Shown one piece after another: positions 1-7,298 of a DNA stretch of 64,000 nucleotides. Position 1 is the first letter of the stretch. Each line of letters opens with the position of its first letter. Below the pieces are notes generated by a model. That model was given only the letters and a program-made list of their open reading frames with translations, did no database searches and was not told the DNA's origin. The position numbers and the translations under genes are program-made. Origin of the DNA: an uncultured Pseudomonadota bacterium (GTDB lineage Bacteria; Pseudomonadota; Gammaproteobacteria; Steroidobacterales; Steroidobacteraceae); assembly GCA_903879335.1 (NCBI GenBank), contig CAIRLC010000018.1, forward strand, positions 1-64,000, given 5' to 3'.

Positions 1-25
1 TCCGGTGCAAGCGCATCAAACGCAC

Positions 26-30
26 TCTCA
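26..30. repeat. Target-site duplication TCTCA, left copy
   Basis: TCTCA lies directly outside the left inverted repeat, and the same pentamer occurs directly outside the right repeat at 969-973. Five bases is the duplication length made by Tn3-family transposition. Confidence 0.85.
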
Positions 31-68
31 GAGGTGCACTTGATTTTAGTGCAATAACTCCCGGTAGG
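31..68 (+). repeat. Left terminal inverted repeat of the Tn3-type element
   Basis: This 38-bp repeat starts GAGGTGCACTTG. Bases 33-67 are a perfect reverse complement of 932-966. The two mismatches to the right end are the second base (A for G) and the last base. Confidence 0.9.
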
Positions 69-153
69 ATTTCTCGGTAATTATAGCGGCGACCGGGGAT
101 TTCTCCCAACAGATCAATCAGTTGCTGCTCCCGATTTCTGAGAAGATATTGAC

Positions 154-819
154 ATGTGTCCGAGATTAAAGGCGCTCAAGGATCGGCATTTGTTTCTGCC
201 GCGCGGCTGTGAGGTACCCGAGATTCTGAGGTCGATTTGCGAGGCCAACCTGGATTTTGACCAGGTGCCGACGTACTGGGATCAGTGGGTTCATTTGATC
301 GCCTCCGTCCACAGTGGCCACACCAGCGCCGTCAGCGTCATGGCACGCTTTGGTTCCGCCGCACGTGGGGATCCGCTGTATGAGGTCGGTGTCGGAATTG
401 GTCGCTTGCTGCGGACGATATTTTTGGCCGACTACTTTGTCAAACCGGCATTCAGGCGTGAGCTGCTACGCGTACTCAATCGCGGCGAGGCGACCAACGC
501 CCTGAAGCGCCTGATCTACACCGGCCGCGTCGCCAGCTATCAAGCCAAGAGCGAGGAAGAAATGCAGGCGGTCGCCGATGCGTTGAGCCTGCTCGCCAAT
601 ATCGTCATGGCGTGGAATACGGCAAAAATGCAGGCGATCTTCGATCGCTGGGCACGACGCCGCAGCGGGGCGATACCGCCGGAATTGATCGCGCGATGCG
701 CCCCGACCCGCACCGAGGGCCTGAACATGCGCGGCATTTTCCGCTTCCCGATCGAGCTCTACCTGGAGCAATTGCTGCCGTCCTGGGTGAGCCCAAAAAT
801 CCAAGTTTTGGAGCCCTAA
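154..819 (+). pseudogene. tnpA: Tn3-family transposase, C-terminal remnant
   Basis: The 221 codons match the C-terminal part of Tn3-type TnpA. Typical landmarks are the start PRLKALKDRHLF, the LNRGEATNALKRLIYTGRV block (residues about 107-126) that carries the conserved glutamate region, and the LLANIVMAWNT helix. Full-length family members are about 950-1000 residues, so roughly three quarters is missing, including the part with the two catalytic aspartates. An in-frame TGA lies 15 bases before the ATG. The remnant sits inside intact terminal repeats, so it is a passenger relic and cannot catalyse transposition by itself. Family assignment is by motif recognition; whether a peptide is made is unknown. 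Confidence 0.85.
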
Positions 820-930
820 ATCTGCGCTCGCGATGCTCGAAAAGCCATGTTTTGGGAGGCACCTGAACAACCTACAGAATCAATGCCTTACAGCGGGAGG
901 CTAGAAAATCCTCGGGAAATAGGCGGTGTT

Positions 931-968
931 TCTACCGGGAGTTATTGCACTAAAATCAAGTGCACCCC
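931..968 (-). repeat. Right terminal inverted repeat of the Tn3-type element
   Basis: On the minus strand it starts GGGGTGCACTTG, the canonical Tn3-family tip. It pairs with the left repeat over 36 of 38 positions. Confidence 0.9.
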
Positions 969-973
969 TCTCA
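969..973. repeat. Target-site duplication TCTCA, right copy
   Basis: This is the exact partner of the left copy at 26-30. Removing one copy together with the element rejoins an open frame that enters from the window's left edge and ends at a TGA at 1058-1060. Confidence 0.85.
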
Positions 974-1290
974 GCTCCACAAACACGACAGCGGCACGGC
1001 GGGCAACCTGTCCCCAAACGCACCGAAGTCGCTGCTGTCATAGAGAACGACACCATTTGAGGCGCTGGAAAGCCTCATGGTGGTTGTTGAGGCACTTTGC
1101 CCCATGTGGCCGCCCCGGAAGACATTCTCGGACAGGGATGTTTTCAAATTGTGGCGGGCTGGTTCACGGATCTGGTGGTGGCCAAGGCGAGTTTACCCTG
1201 AGGCCTTTGCTGGAATCGCGTACATCACCGCCGTCGAGTCACCGATAGGCCATACTGACGGACCCTGAACGTCTGGAGACCAGGTAGCTC
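974..1290. other. Gap without a convincing gene, right of the Tn3 element
   Basis: About 317 bases. If the element is removed, the first 28 codons here (up to the TGA at 1058) continue an open frame from positions 1-30, so this may be the tail of a gene that begins left of the window and was cut by the insertion. The rest holds only short unrecognised open frames (for example 1077-1268) without a good ribosome-binding site. No RNA gene is seen. Confidence 0.4.
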
Positions 1291-1500
1291 ATGAGTGTCT
1301 TTACCCAACGCCCGGCTCGCCTTTTGGCCGGTTTAGCGCTCGTCACCGCCGCAGCCGTCGGGCTGTATCGAGCGATGCACAGCACGGACTCGGTGGCCGG
1401 GGCCGTCGCTGCAGTCGGGCCGCTATGGGCCGTCTGCGGCGCTGCCTGGTGGATGGTCCGTCGCCTCGGGCAAAGCCAGAACAATAAAGACTTGAGCTGA
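1291..1500 (+). CDS. Small two-helix membrane protein, unknown function
   Basis: This 69-residue protein starts with ATG behind a GGAG-containing leader. It has two hydrophobic stretches, at about residues 11-28 and 36-55, separated by a short polar loop and followed by a charged tail (RRLGQSQNNKD). That suggests a small inner-membrane hairpin protein. I do not recognise a family. It stands alone between the Tn3 element and a convergent glyoxalase-fold gene. Coding status rests on its composition and plausible start only. Confidence 0.5.
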   Translation: MSVFTQRPARLLAGLALVTAAAVGLYRAMHSTDSVAGAVAAVGPLWAVCGAAWWMVRRLGQSQNNKDLS

Positions 1501-1510
1501 CGCGAGCAAT

Positions 1511-1954
1511 CTAAACGCCTAATGGTTCGCCGCCCACTGCCGCTTCGGGACACTGACCCCGGCACACCACCGCTAGTTTATTGCCGTCGGGGTCGCGCAC
1601 ATACGCGGCATAGAAATCCGCGTTGTAATGCGGTCGCCACCCCGGCGCTCCTTCACACGTACCGCCGAATTCGAGCGCAACGCGATGAAAAGAATCCACT
1701 TCCGCGAGCGAAGCCGCCTTGAGTGCGACCATGACGCCGTTGCCAGGAGCGGCTGACGCTCCATCGAAAGGAGGGCACAGCCACAAGGCCAACTGATCGG
1801 CGCCATACCGAGCGTAGTGCCCCCAACCCGCCCAATCCCCAAATTCCTCATCGGGTGTTTGGCAGCGCATTAAGCCCAGACAGGCCAGAATTCGATCATA
1901 AAACACTTGGGACCGTTTTGGATCGTTAGTCCCTAGGCACACGTAGGCGAACAT
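1511..1954 (-). CDS. VOC (glyoxalase/bleomycin-resistance fold) family protein
   Basis: The 147-residue product has the paired beta-alpha-beta-beta-beta layout of the vicinal-oxygen-chelate superfamily. It opens with a MFAYVCLGTNDPKRSQVFYD strand-helix unit and ends with the typical YAAYVRDPDGNKLAVVCRG block (about 115-133), in which the DPDGNK turn is diagnostic. A substrate cannot be read from sequence; members include glyoxalases, dioxygenases and antibiotic-binding proteins. It lies 60 bases downstream of the tannase-like gene on the same strand and could share its transcript. Confidence 0.85.
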   Translation of the reverse strand: MFAYVCLGTNDPKRSQVFYDRILACLGLMRCQTPDEEFGDWAGWGHYARYGADQLALWLCPPFDGASAAPGNGVMVALKAASLAEVDSFHRVALEFGGTCEGAPGWRPHYNADFYAAYVRDPDGNKLAVVCRGQCPEAAVGGEPLGV

Positions 1955-2014
1955 CGGTATTCCAATTTGTCGGACAAAAGGTAGCGCCTGACTGAGGCCT
2001 TTCAGAATCTCTGA

Positions 2015-3541
2015 TTAGCGCTTTACGCAGGCAAAACTCTGCGCATCGCGTGGATCCCCGTGACCCCGATAACGCGCCTGCTGCGGAAAAGGACACTGGG
2101 GGCGCGAGAAACTCGGACTTTCACCTTCGCCGGGGTGATGAGCAGGAAGCGCCTCAGGCGCCCGCCCCGTCTCGACCCACGTGTCGAGTGCGCTGAGCCA
2201 ATCGATATCGCCGGCACCAGCGCCACCGCCGCAATGGTCCATGCCCGGCACTTCGTAATAGCGCACGCCCGTCGCGGCTGCCGATCCCACCGAGTGCTGC
2301 ACGGCCAGGACGTAGTGACGCGTGTTCAAGTAAGGAATGAGGCCATCCGTTGTTCCGTGATAAGTCAGCAGCTTACCGCCATGGTTTAGAAATGACCTCA
2401 AGTTAGGATCCATGGCGCTTGCGGCACCTGCATCCCGCTGAATCCCCGCCGCGAGGTCACGATCGACGTTGAATGCGGACACGGACCACTCGGGATCATT
2501 GTACACGAGGTATCGAAAGGCACTTTCACCGATACGGAAATCGGGGTTCACAAATGCCGCCCATTGAATCTCGCTGCCCGGCCCCGTTCCCGGGTACACC
2601 ACCCGTCTCCGCCCGTCGACCACGCCCCGATAAAGGCGCTGGGCTGCGGCAACTTCAGGGGCGGTCAAGCAAGCGTCCGTCCCCGCCGCGCTACACAGCA
2701 AGGCTTTGGGATCAAAGCGACACCGATCCGGATCGCTAATGACGCCATCGACCACGCCATCCGCGGCATCACAGGCCGCAACCGCAGCGCGCCGCAGGAG
2801 GGCCAATTTGGACACCGGCAGGCCATCCGGCGATAGCAATTCGCGCTGAAATAGCACCGCGAGCAGTCCGGTGGGGATCCAATTCGCCGCCGGCGCCCCG
2901 GCCGCCACCCCGTCGTAGTCGTCTGGATAACGTTGCGCCTCAACGTACCCCTGCCGACCGCCCGTAGAGCAACCGAGCCAATAAGACAATCTCGGGCGCT
3001 CGCCGTAGTACTCTCGGGTCATGGCTTTACCGGCGAGGGTGACCTCATGGACCGCTCGGTAGGCAAAGTCGGTGACCTTCTCCGGATGGCCCACCGCCCA
3101 GGAAAAATCGCCACCACCCCCACTGTGCCCGGTGTCGGTGTGCACCACGGCGTAGCCCCGCGACAACGGGACAACCAAGGCGGGATAAACGATGGAACCC
3201 GCCGCCCCGCCATTACCGGCCTGCAGGAACTTGCCGTTCCAGCCCGTCACGGGCATCCACAGCTCAAACCCAATTTGAGAGTCTGGCGTCGGATGCAAGC
3301 TGCCAGCCACTCTGCAAAATGCGGGCAGCTGCGCGTACTCCTGACCGGTGGACCATGGCGATCGCTCGGGTGGAACGAAGGCGCCTGCAGCCACCGTCTC
3401 TGCTAACGTGATGGTCGTCGCATCGCGCTTAAGTGATTGAATATCCTCACATCGCGCGCCGGCTCGCGCAGTCAGTGCGACGCTACACAGCAGCGTCGCG
3501 ACCCAGACCAACGGAATGCCCAATCGACTCGATACGCTCAC
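2015..3541 (-). CDS. Tannase/feruloyl-esterase family secreted hydrolase
   Basis: The 508-residue protein has a signal peptide (about 1-28). The body is of the tannase/feruloyl esterase type: the nucleophile elbow GCSTGGRQG puts Ser at 192, GTTDGLIPY supplies the likely acid, and DHCGGG near 440 the likely histidine. Family members hydrolyse gallate or hydroxycinnamate esters of plant polyphenols. The start is GTG, fixed by an AAGGAG box seven bases upstream. A pair of cysteines flanking the active site (in GCST and DHCGGG) is a known feature of the family. The exact ester used is not predictable. Confidence 0.87.
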   Translation of the reverse strand: MSVSSRLGIPLVWVATLLCSVALTARAGARCEDIQSLKRDATTITLAETVAAGAFVPPERSPWSTGQEYAQLPAFCRVAGSLHPTPDSQIGFELWMPVTGWNGKFLQAGNGGAAGSIVYPALVVPLSRGYAVVHTDTGHSGGGGDFSWAVGHPEKVTDFAYRAVHEVTLAGKAMTREYYGERPRLSYWLGCSTGGRQGYVEAQRYPDDYDGVAAGAPAANWIPTGLLAVLFQRELLSPDGLPVSKLALLRRAAVAACDAADGVVDGVISDPDRCRFDPKALLCSAAGTDACLTAPEVAAAQRLYRGVVDGRRRVVYPGTGPGSEIQWAAFVNPDFRIGESAFRYLVYNDPEWSVSAFNVDRDLAAGIQRDAGAASAMDPNLRSFLNHGGKLLTYHGTTDGLIPYLNTRHYVLAVQHSVGSAAATGVRYYEVPGMDHCGGGAGAGDIDWLSALDTWVETGRAPEALPAHHPGEGESPSFSRPQCPFPQQARYRGHGDPRDAQSFACVKR

Positions 3542-3813
3542 GGATGACTCCTTAGGTTTAGGCCGGCCCTGAGTGCTGACAGTAATCCCGCATTTTGAGC
3601 CTGTGAAGCGCCGAAACGTTGCACGGCTGATCGGCGTGACAACTTAAAAGTTTGCTCTGAGATCCTTGATCTAAGACCTTGCTTTCTCGGTGATATTTTT
3701 TGTATTTTTGCGATTGGCATCACGAACTGCGCCCACCAATCAAGATAAAATCAGGTTTAGTTATCGTGATTTTTCCGCGCTTTTCATGACTGAGAACGCA
3801 TACCGAGGGCCGC

Positions 3814-4191
3814 ATGAACCACGTTAGAACACTGCATGCAGCCACCCTTGAGTTGGTCTCAAATTTGCCGTTAAAACAGCGGCTTATCAATGCATTCACG
3901 AATCATCTTCAATCTTTAGAGCCGGACCATTTTCACGGCGCCCTGGCGGCGGATTGGGCGCGACTGCACGCCGACCTGACCGCCCATCGGGGCGTCGGGC
4001 GCGAAGAAGCGGTGGTGGCCACGGTACGCAAACTCAGCCCGAGCGAACTGGAAGACCTCGCCGGCAGAATCGTCCGGCTTTACCGCGATGCCGCCGCAGC
4101 GGGTCCGAGCCTCCGAATGGTTGAAAATACCGGCCAGGCGGTGGCCGAGGATGCGCAGACCCTCCCCCTCCTATTTTCAGCCAGCGCCTAA
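3814..4191 (+). CDS. Hypothetical protein, 125 residues
   Basis: The start is ATG with a GAGG box six bases upstream. The protein appears all-helical and soluble, with an acidic and alanine-rich C-terminal half (KLSPSELEDLAGRIVRLYRDAAAAG). No signal peptide, membrane segment or known motif is seen. It is followed after six bases by the convergent TIR-like gene. I do not recognise a family. Confidence 0.65.
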   Translation: MNHVRTLHAATLELVSNLPLKQRLINAFTNHLQSLEPDHFHGALAADWARLHADLTAHRGVGREEAVVATVRKLSPSELEDLAGRIVRLYRDAAAAGPSLRMVENTGQAVAEDAQTLPLLFSASA

Positions 4192-4197
4192 ATCAAC

Positions 4198-4653
4198 TCA
4201 GTCGAGGGTAAAGTCGATCGTGTCCCAGCGCGCGGTGGACTCTTGCCGGCCGTAAAGCCGCAACGCATTCACAATCGCCCGTTCGTTCCAATCCACCAGC
4301 GCAGTGGCTTGACGACTCAGCGCCGTGGGTGGCGGCAGCACCGAACCAAAGCGTCGCATCAACAACACCGGCTTTGCGGCTGATTTCGCGAAACGAACTT
4401 GAAACTCAATGCCCTCCGGATCGACATCCGCATGGGCGCTGAGCATCAGCGCCACTTCGGACGCCTGGATTTGCTGGCGCCAGACGTCGCGTTGTCCCTC
4501 ACGGCCGCCCAAAACCGGCGCCGAAGGGTCTGAGGTCAACTGATAGTAGAACCGGCGCGTCCCATCCAAGTATTCCTGAACGCGCAGATACTCTTCGTCC
4601 GCGACGAATCGGTGACTCACGTAGATCCGAATCGGGTGATCACTGACGCTCAT
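4198..4653 (-). CDS. TIR-like domain protein (DUF1863/ThsB-like)
   Basis: The 151-residue protein begins IRIYVSHRF, resembling the first strand and phosphate loop of the MTH538-type TIR-like domain. The family order follows: an ASEVALMLSAHAD strand (about 76-88), an acidic DPEGIEFQVRFA helix whose glutamate may be the catalytic position, then AAKPVLLMRRFGS, and a C-terminal ALVDWNERAIVNALR. In Thoeris such domains (ThsB) make an NAD-derived signal; others have unknown roles. No ThsA partner is adjacent. I chose the ATG at 4653 because AAGGG precedes it; an upstream ATG at 4722 would add 23 unlike residues. The fold is a pattern-based call. Confidence 0.65.
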   Translation of the reverse strand: MSVSDHPIRIYVSHRFVADEEYLRVQEYLDGTRRFYYQLTSDPSAPVLGGREGQRDVWRQQIQASEVALMLSAHADVDPEGIEFQVRFAKSAAKPVLLMRRFGSVLPPPTALSRQATALVDWNERAIVNALRLYGRQESTARWDTIDFTLD

Positions 4654-4878
4654 TCTGTATCCCTTATTCCCTGAGCCAGGACAGCGGCCCCGGACCGCAT
4701 CACCGATGAAACGAGCCTTCAATCATAGCTGATTGATATTTATATCGATTAAGTTATCGAGGGTCGCCGGTTGCCCATTTCTTTGATCGGATGCCATGCG
4801 GCAGCGTCGTCCGACGCCAACCAACTTGTGGGAACGATGCCGCCGAAGTCGGTAAGATTGTGTGTCGACGAGGCTCCT

Positions 4879-5616
4879 ATGCGCATCTTGGTTTACAACA
4901 TTCGTTACGCGACCGGCACTGGCCCGTCTTTCCATTTGCCGCTACCCGGAGCCGGCTACCTGCGGCCCAATCGCCAGGCGCTGGAGGACATCACGGCCTT
5001 CATCCGCCGCGAGGATCCAGACATCGTCGGCCTCGTCGAAGTCGACACCGGCTCCGTGCGCAGCGGCATGATCAACCAAGCCGAGTACATCGGCGCCGCA
5101 ATTGGGCATTACTCCACCTACGAATGTAAGTACGGCAGCGAGTCGATCAGCTCGATGGTCCCGATCGTCCGCAAACAGGCCAACGCGATCCTCGCAGCAC
5201 CCCGTGTGCATGGCCAGCGCTTCCACTACTTCGACACCGGGATGAAGCGCCTAATCATCGAGCTTGAGCTCGAAGAGGTCGTGATTTTCCTGGTTCATCT
5301 TTCCTTGAAGTACCGCACCCGCCAGGAGCAACTGCGCGCCCTCCACGACCTGGTGCGTCAGTCCACGAAACCGGTGATATTGGCCGGGGACTTCAACACC
5401 TTCTTTGGCGAAGATGAAATGTTCCTGTTCCGTGAGGCCACGGGGCTGCGCAGCGCGAATGTCACCGGGCTGAAGACCTATCCCAGCCATCAACCGCGGA
5501 TGGAGCTTGATTTCATTCTCTATAGCTCGGGACTTGAGGTGATCGATTTTCGAGTTCCGCAGTTGCGGTATTCCGACCACTTGCCGCTGATCTGCGATTT
5601 CAACCTGACCGCCTGA
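4879..5616 (+). CDS. Endonuclease/exonuclease/phosphatase (EEP) family protein
   Basis: The 245-residue protein shows the EEP series: RILVYNIRYATG at the N-terminus, DPDIVGLVEVD with the metal-binding glutamate, FLVHLSLKY, PVILAGDFNTF with the Asp/Asn pair, LDFILYS and the closing YSDHLPLICDF with the catalytic histidine. Relatives are metal-dependent phosphodiesterases acting on nucleic acids, phospholipids or inositol phosphates. There is no signal peptide, so it should be cytoplasmic. The ATG at 4879 follows a GAGG box by seven bases; a longer in-frame start at 4771 adds residues unlike the family. It is divergent from the TIR-like gene. Confidence 0.88.
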   Translation: MRILVYNIRYATGTGPSFHLPLPGAGYLRPNRQALEDITAFIRREDPDIVGLVEVDTGSVRSGMINQAEYIGAAIGHYSTYECKYGSESISSMVPIVRKQANAILAAPRVHGQRFHYFDTGMKRLIIELELEEVVIFLVHLSLKYRTRQEQLRALHDLVRQSTKPVILAGDFNTFFGEDEMFLFREATGLRSANVTGLKTYPSHQPRMELDFILYSSGLEVIDFRVPQLRYSDHLPLICDFNLTA

Positions 5617-5634
5617 TCGTTGGAGGTTGGTGCC

Positions 5635-5997
5635 ATGGGCCTGACCCTACTGTTCGTTTTTGTGCTCGGCTTGTTTTTACTGCCGATCACCTATTACATC
5701 CGCACCCGTCGGCAGTGGTGGCAACGCCTGTGCGCGGAGGGAACGCCTGCCACCGCCACCGTCGTTGATCTCAATCGCCTGCAGAAGCAGCGCCACGACG
5801 GACAATGGTTCGCAGTCACCTTTGAGTTCTCGATTCCCGAGCACGAGGGCACGCTTCGCAGCGCGGTGTCGGTTCGCCACGCCGACGTGCAGGCCGCTGG
5901 GCTCCACTTGGGCATGGAGGTCAGGATTCGCCACTACACCTTAGTGCCCACCGAAGCGGCACTTGCGGACGTGTATTGCGAGCCTTACGGCACCTGA
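5635..5997 (+). CDS. DUF3592-like single-pass membrane protein
   Basis: The 120-residue product has an N-terminal membrane helix (about 2-22), then a soluble beta-rich part (GTPATATVVDLNR... VTFEFSIPEHEG...LHLGMEVRIRHY) that resembles DUF3592 proteins, which have a beta-sandwich after a membrane anchor. The start is the ATG eight bases after GGAGG. It follows the EEP gene by 18 bases and is probably co-transcribed. The function is unknown. Confidence 0.65.
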   Translation: MGLTLLFVFVLGLFLLPITYYIRTRRQWWQRLCAEGTPATATVVDLNRLQKQRHDGQWFAVTFEFSIPEHEGTLRSAVSVRHADVQAAGLHLGMEVRIRHYTLVPTEAALADVYCEPYGT

Positions 5998-6078
5998 GCG
6001 TCGACCCACCTAAGGCCGAGCGAAGCCGATAGACTGCGCACCCTGTTGTGATTTAAGCGACGCCTAAGCTGGGAGTCG

Positions 6079-6516
6079 ATGATGAGCCACTCTACACCGC
6101 GTGCCTTGGTCGCCCTCGTCTGTGACGACGTGCGTGAGGAAGTCGGGCATAAATCGACGCTGGTGGGGGTTTATCAGGGCGATTTATGTGTCAATGAAGC
6201 GCCCACCACACTGCCGAGGCTCAGTTTCTTCTTTCGCGTTCGCGCCCATGTGGATCGACCCCTGACGCACCTCGTGGTGCGGGTCCTGCGCGATGGCGAA
6301 AATTATCTGACGGCTGACTTTGCGGCCGATGCGCTGCCCATACCGGGCGAATCGGATGACGGCTCTTATCATGTGCAGATTGTGCTGCAGGCCCAACCCT
6401 TTGAGGTCACCGGTCCGGGTGAACTGCGATTCATTGCCGAAACGGAATCGGAAACACTGGATGGCGGGCGCTTGTTGATCCGCGCCGCGCAGACGATTTC
6501 GACCTTGCTGCAATAG
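6079..6516 (+). CDS. Hypothetical protein resembling the DUF6941 group
   Basis: This 145-residue soluble protein begins with a domain of the form ALVALVCDDVREEVGHKSTLVGVYQGDL and continues with alternating strands (FFFRVRAHVD, LVVRVLRDGEN, FEVTGPGELRFIAE). Small proteins with this CDDVR.E..GK..LVGVY opening occur widely in proteobacteria without known function. GGGAG precedes two consecutive ATG codons, of which the second (6082) is better spaced. A CAATAGCC/GGCTATTG hairpin overlaps the stop codon. Confidence 0.7.
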   Translation: MMSHSTPRALVALVCDDVREEVGHKSTLVGVYQGDLCVNEAPTTLPRLSFFFRVRAHVDRPLTHLVVRVLRDGENYLTADFAADALPIPGESDDGSYHVQIVLQAQPFEVTGPGELRFIAETESETLDGGRLLIRAAQTISTLLQ

Positions 6517-6531
6517 CCACCGCGGCTATTG
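6511..6531 (+). terminator. Possible hairpin terminator at the end of the DUF6941-like gene
   Basis: This is an eight-base perfect stem (CAATAGCC with GGCTATTG) and a five-base loop, overlapping the stop codon. There is no real U-tract, so termination is uncertain. Confidence 0.3.
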
Positions 6532-6612
6532 TTCGGCGACTCGATCGCCGGAGATCTGCCGTTGGCTCAGCCTTAAATCAGGATCCTGCGGCTCGGCGAG
6601 ACACCGCGAGCC

Positions 6613-6924
6613 CTACTCGCCCCCCTCGCGCTCCATCGCCAAAATCCGCGCCTTGCCACGCGGGTGAGCCACGTGCTCACACCCGAAGTCAGCGTAGAAG
6701 ACGTCCCCGGCTTCTCAGGTCACGACCTGCTCCGGGCCCAGCACTCGGTAGCGCATGTCTACCGTGCCATCCAAGACCGCGAACACTTCTGCGCCATCAT
6801 TGATGTGCCAGCGATAGGGCTGATCGGTCCAATGCAGCCGCACCGTGGTGCCATTCACTTGGGCGATATCGAGCGCGCCCCACGCGCCCTCGGCGGTGAA
6901 TTTCCGAGCCCGAATCACGTTCAT
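6613..6924 (-). pseudogene. Cupin-fold protein gene interrupted by an in-frame TGA
   Basis: The reading frame from the ATG gives a small cupin: VRLHWTDQPYRWHINDGAEVF, then VLDGTVDMRYR, up to EQVVT, where a TGA (6715-6717) stops it after 69 codons. The same frame continues without a break as EAGDVFYADFGCEHVAHP and RILAMEREGGE to a TAG, exactly the C-terminal half expected for this cupin family (GDVFYAD..EHVAHP). A single base change therefore splits an otherwise intact 103-codon gene. It could be a true recent nonsense mutation or a sequencing error. It follows pilZ on the same strand with a 13-base gap. Confidence 0.75.
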
Positions 6925-6937
6925 GGCACGCGGTGGC

Positions 6938-7288
6938 CTACATCGTGTGGGTGGCTTTGTCGCCGCCGAGCACCCCGACCAAATAGGACTCGATCTTCTT
7001 TTGGGTGTTACCGCGGTCCTGATCAGAGAACTGCACACCGATACCCGCCACACGGCGTCCGGCAACGCCCTTGGGGGTCACCCAAATCACTTTGCCGGCG
7101 ACCGGCAATTTCTCATCATCGCCCATGAGGGAGAGCAACATGAAAACTTCGTCGCCCAATCGGTAAGGTGTATTCGTTGGGATAAAGAGGCCGCCGTTTT
7201 TCACGAAGGGCATGTACGCGAGATACAGCGCCGACTTGTCCTTGATGGTCAGGTTCAAAAGCCCAGGCTTGCCTGCGTTGGTCGACAT
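6938..7288 (-). CDS. pilZ: PilZ-domain protein (type IV pilus PilZ type)
   Basis: The 116-residue protein fits canonical PilZ (about 110-118 residues). The order is LTIKDKSALYLAYMPFVKNGGLFIPT, then YRLGDEVFMLLSLMGD, KLPVAGKVIWVTPKG and RVAGIGVQFSD. Like type IV pilus PilZ it lacks the RxxxR motif needed for c-di-GMP binding, so it probably acts by protein contact, for example with PilB and FimX. The start ATG follows AAGGGG. It is the last intact gene of the fab/tmk/holB run, its usual place in many gammaproteobacteria. Confidence 0.92.
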   Translation of the reverse strand: MSTNAGKPGLLNLTIKDKSALYLAYMPFVKNGGLFIPTNTPYRLGDEVFMLLSLMGDDEKLPVAGKVIWVTPKGVAGRRVAGIGVQFSDQDRGNTQKKIESYLVGVLGGDKATHTM

Positions 7289-7298
7289 GGCTATCCCC

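Larger units (their letters stand above)
31..968. mobile_element. Tn3-family miniature (non-autonomous) element, 938 bp
   Basis: The element is bounded by two 38-bp inverted repeats that differ at two positions. The right end, read inward, begins GGGGTGCACTTG, the GGGG start usual for Tn3-family ends. It is flanked by an exact 5-bp direct repeat TCTCA, the target-duplication length of this family. Inside there is only a C-terminal remnant of a Tn3 transposase; no resolvase or passenger gene is visible. Matching ends plus an intact duplication suggest that the unit moved in its present short form, using a full-length transposase supplied from elsewhere. This fits the class called TIMEs (Tn3-derived inverted-repeat miniature elements). 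Repeats and duplication are read directly; mobilisation in trans is inferred. Confidence 0.88.

Noticed and set aside
1077-1268. Short open frame right of the Tn3 element
   Set aside because: 63 codons, no ribosome site, no recognisable motif. Possibly a gene remnant, but not supportable.
6715-6717. TGA in the cupin gene as selenocysteine
   Set aside because: The position is not a known Sec/Cys site in cupins and no convincing SECIS-like hairpin directly follows. A nonsense mutation or an error is simpler.
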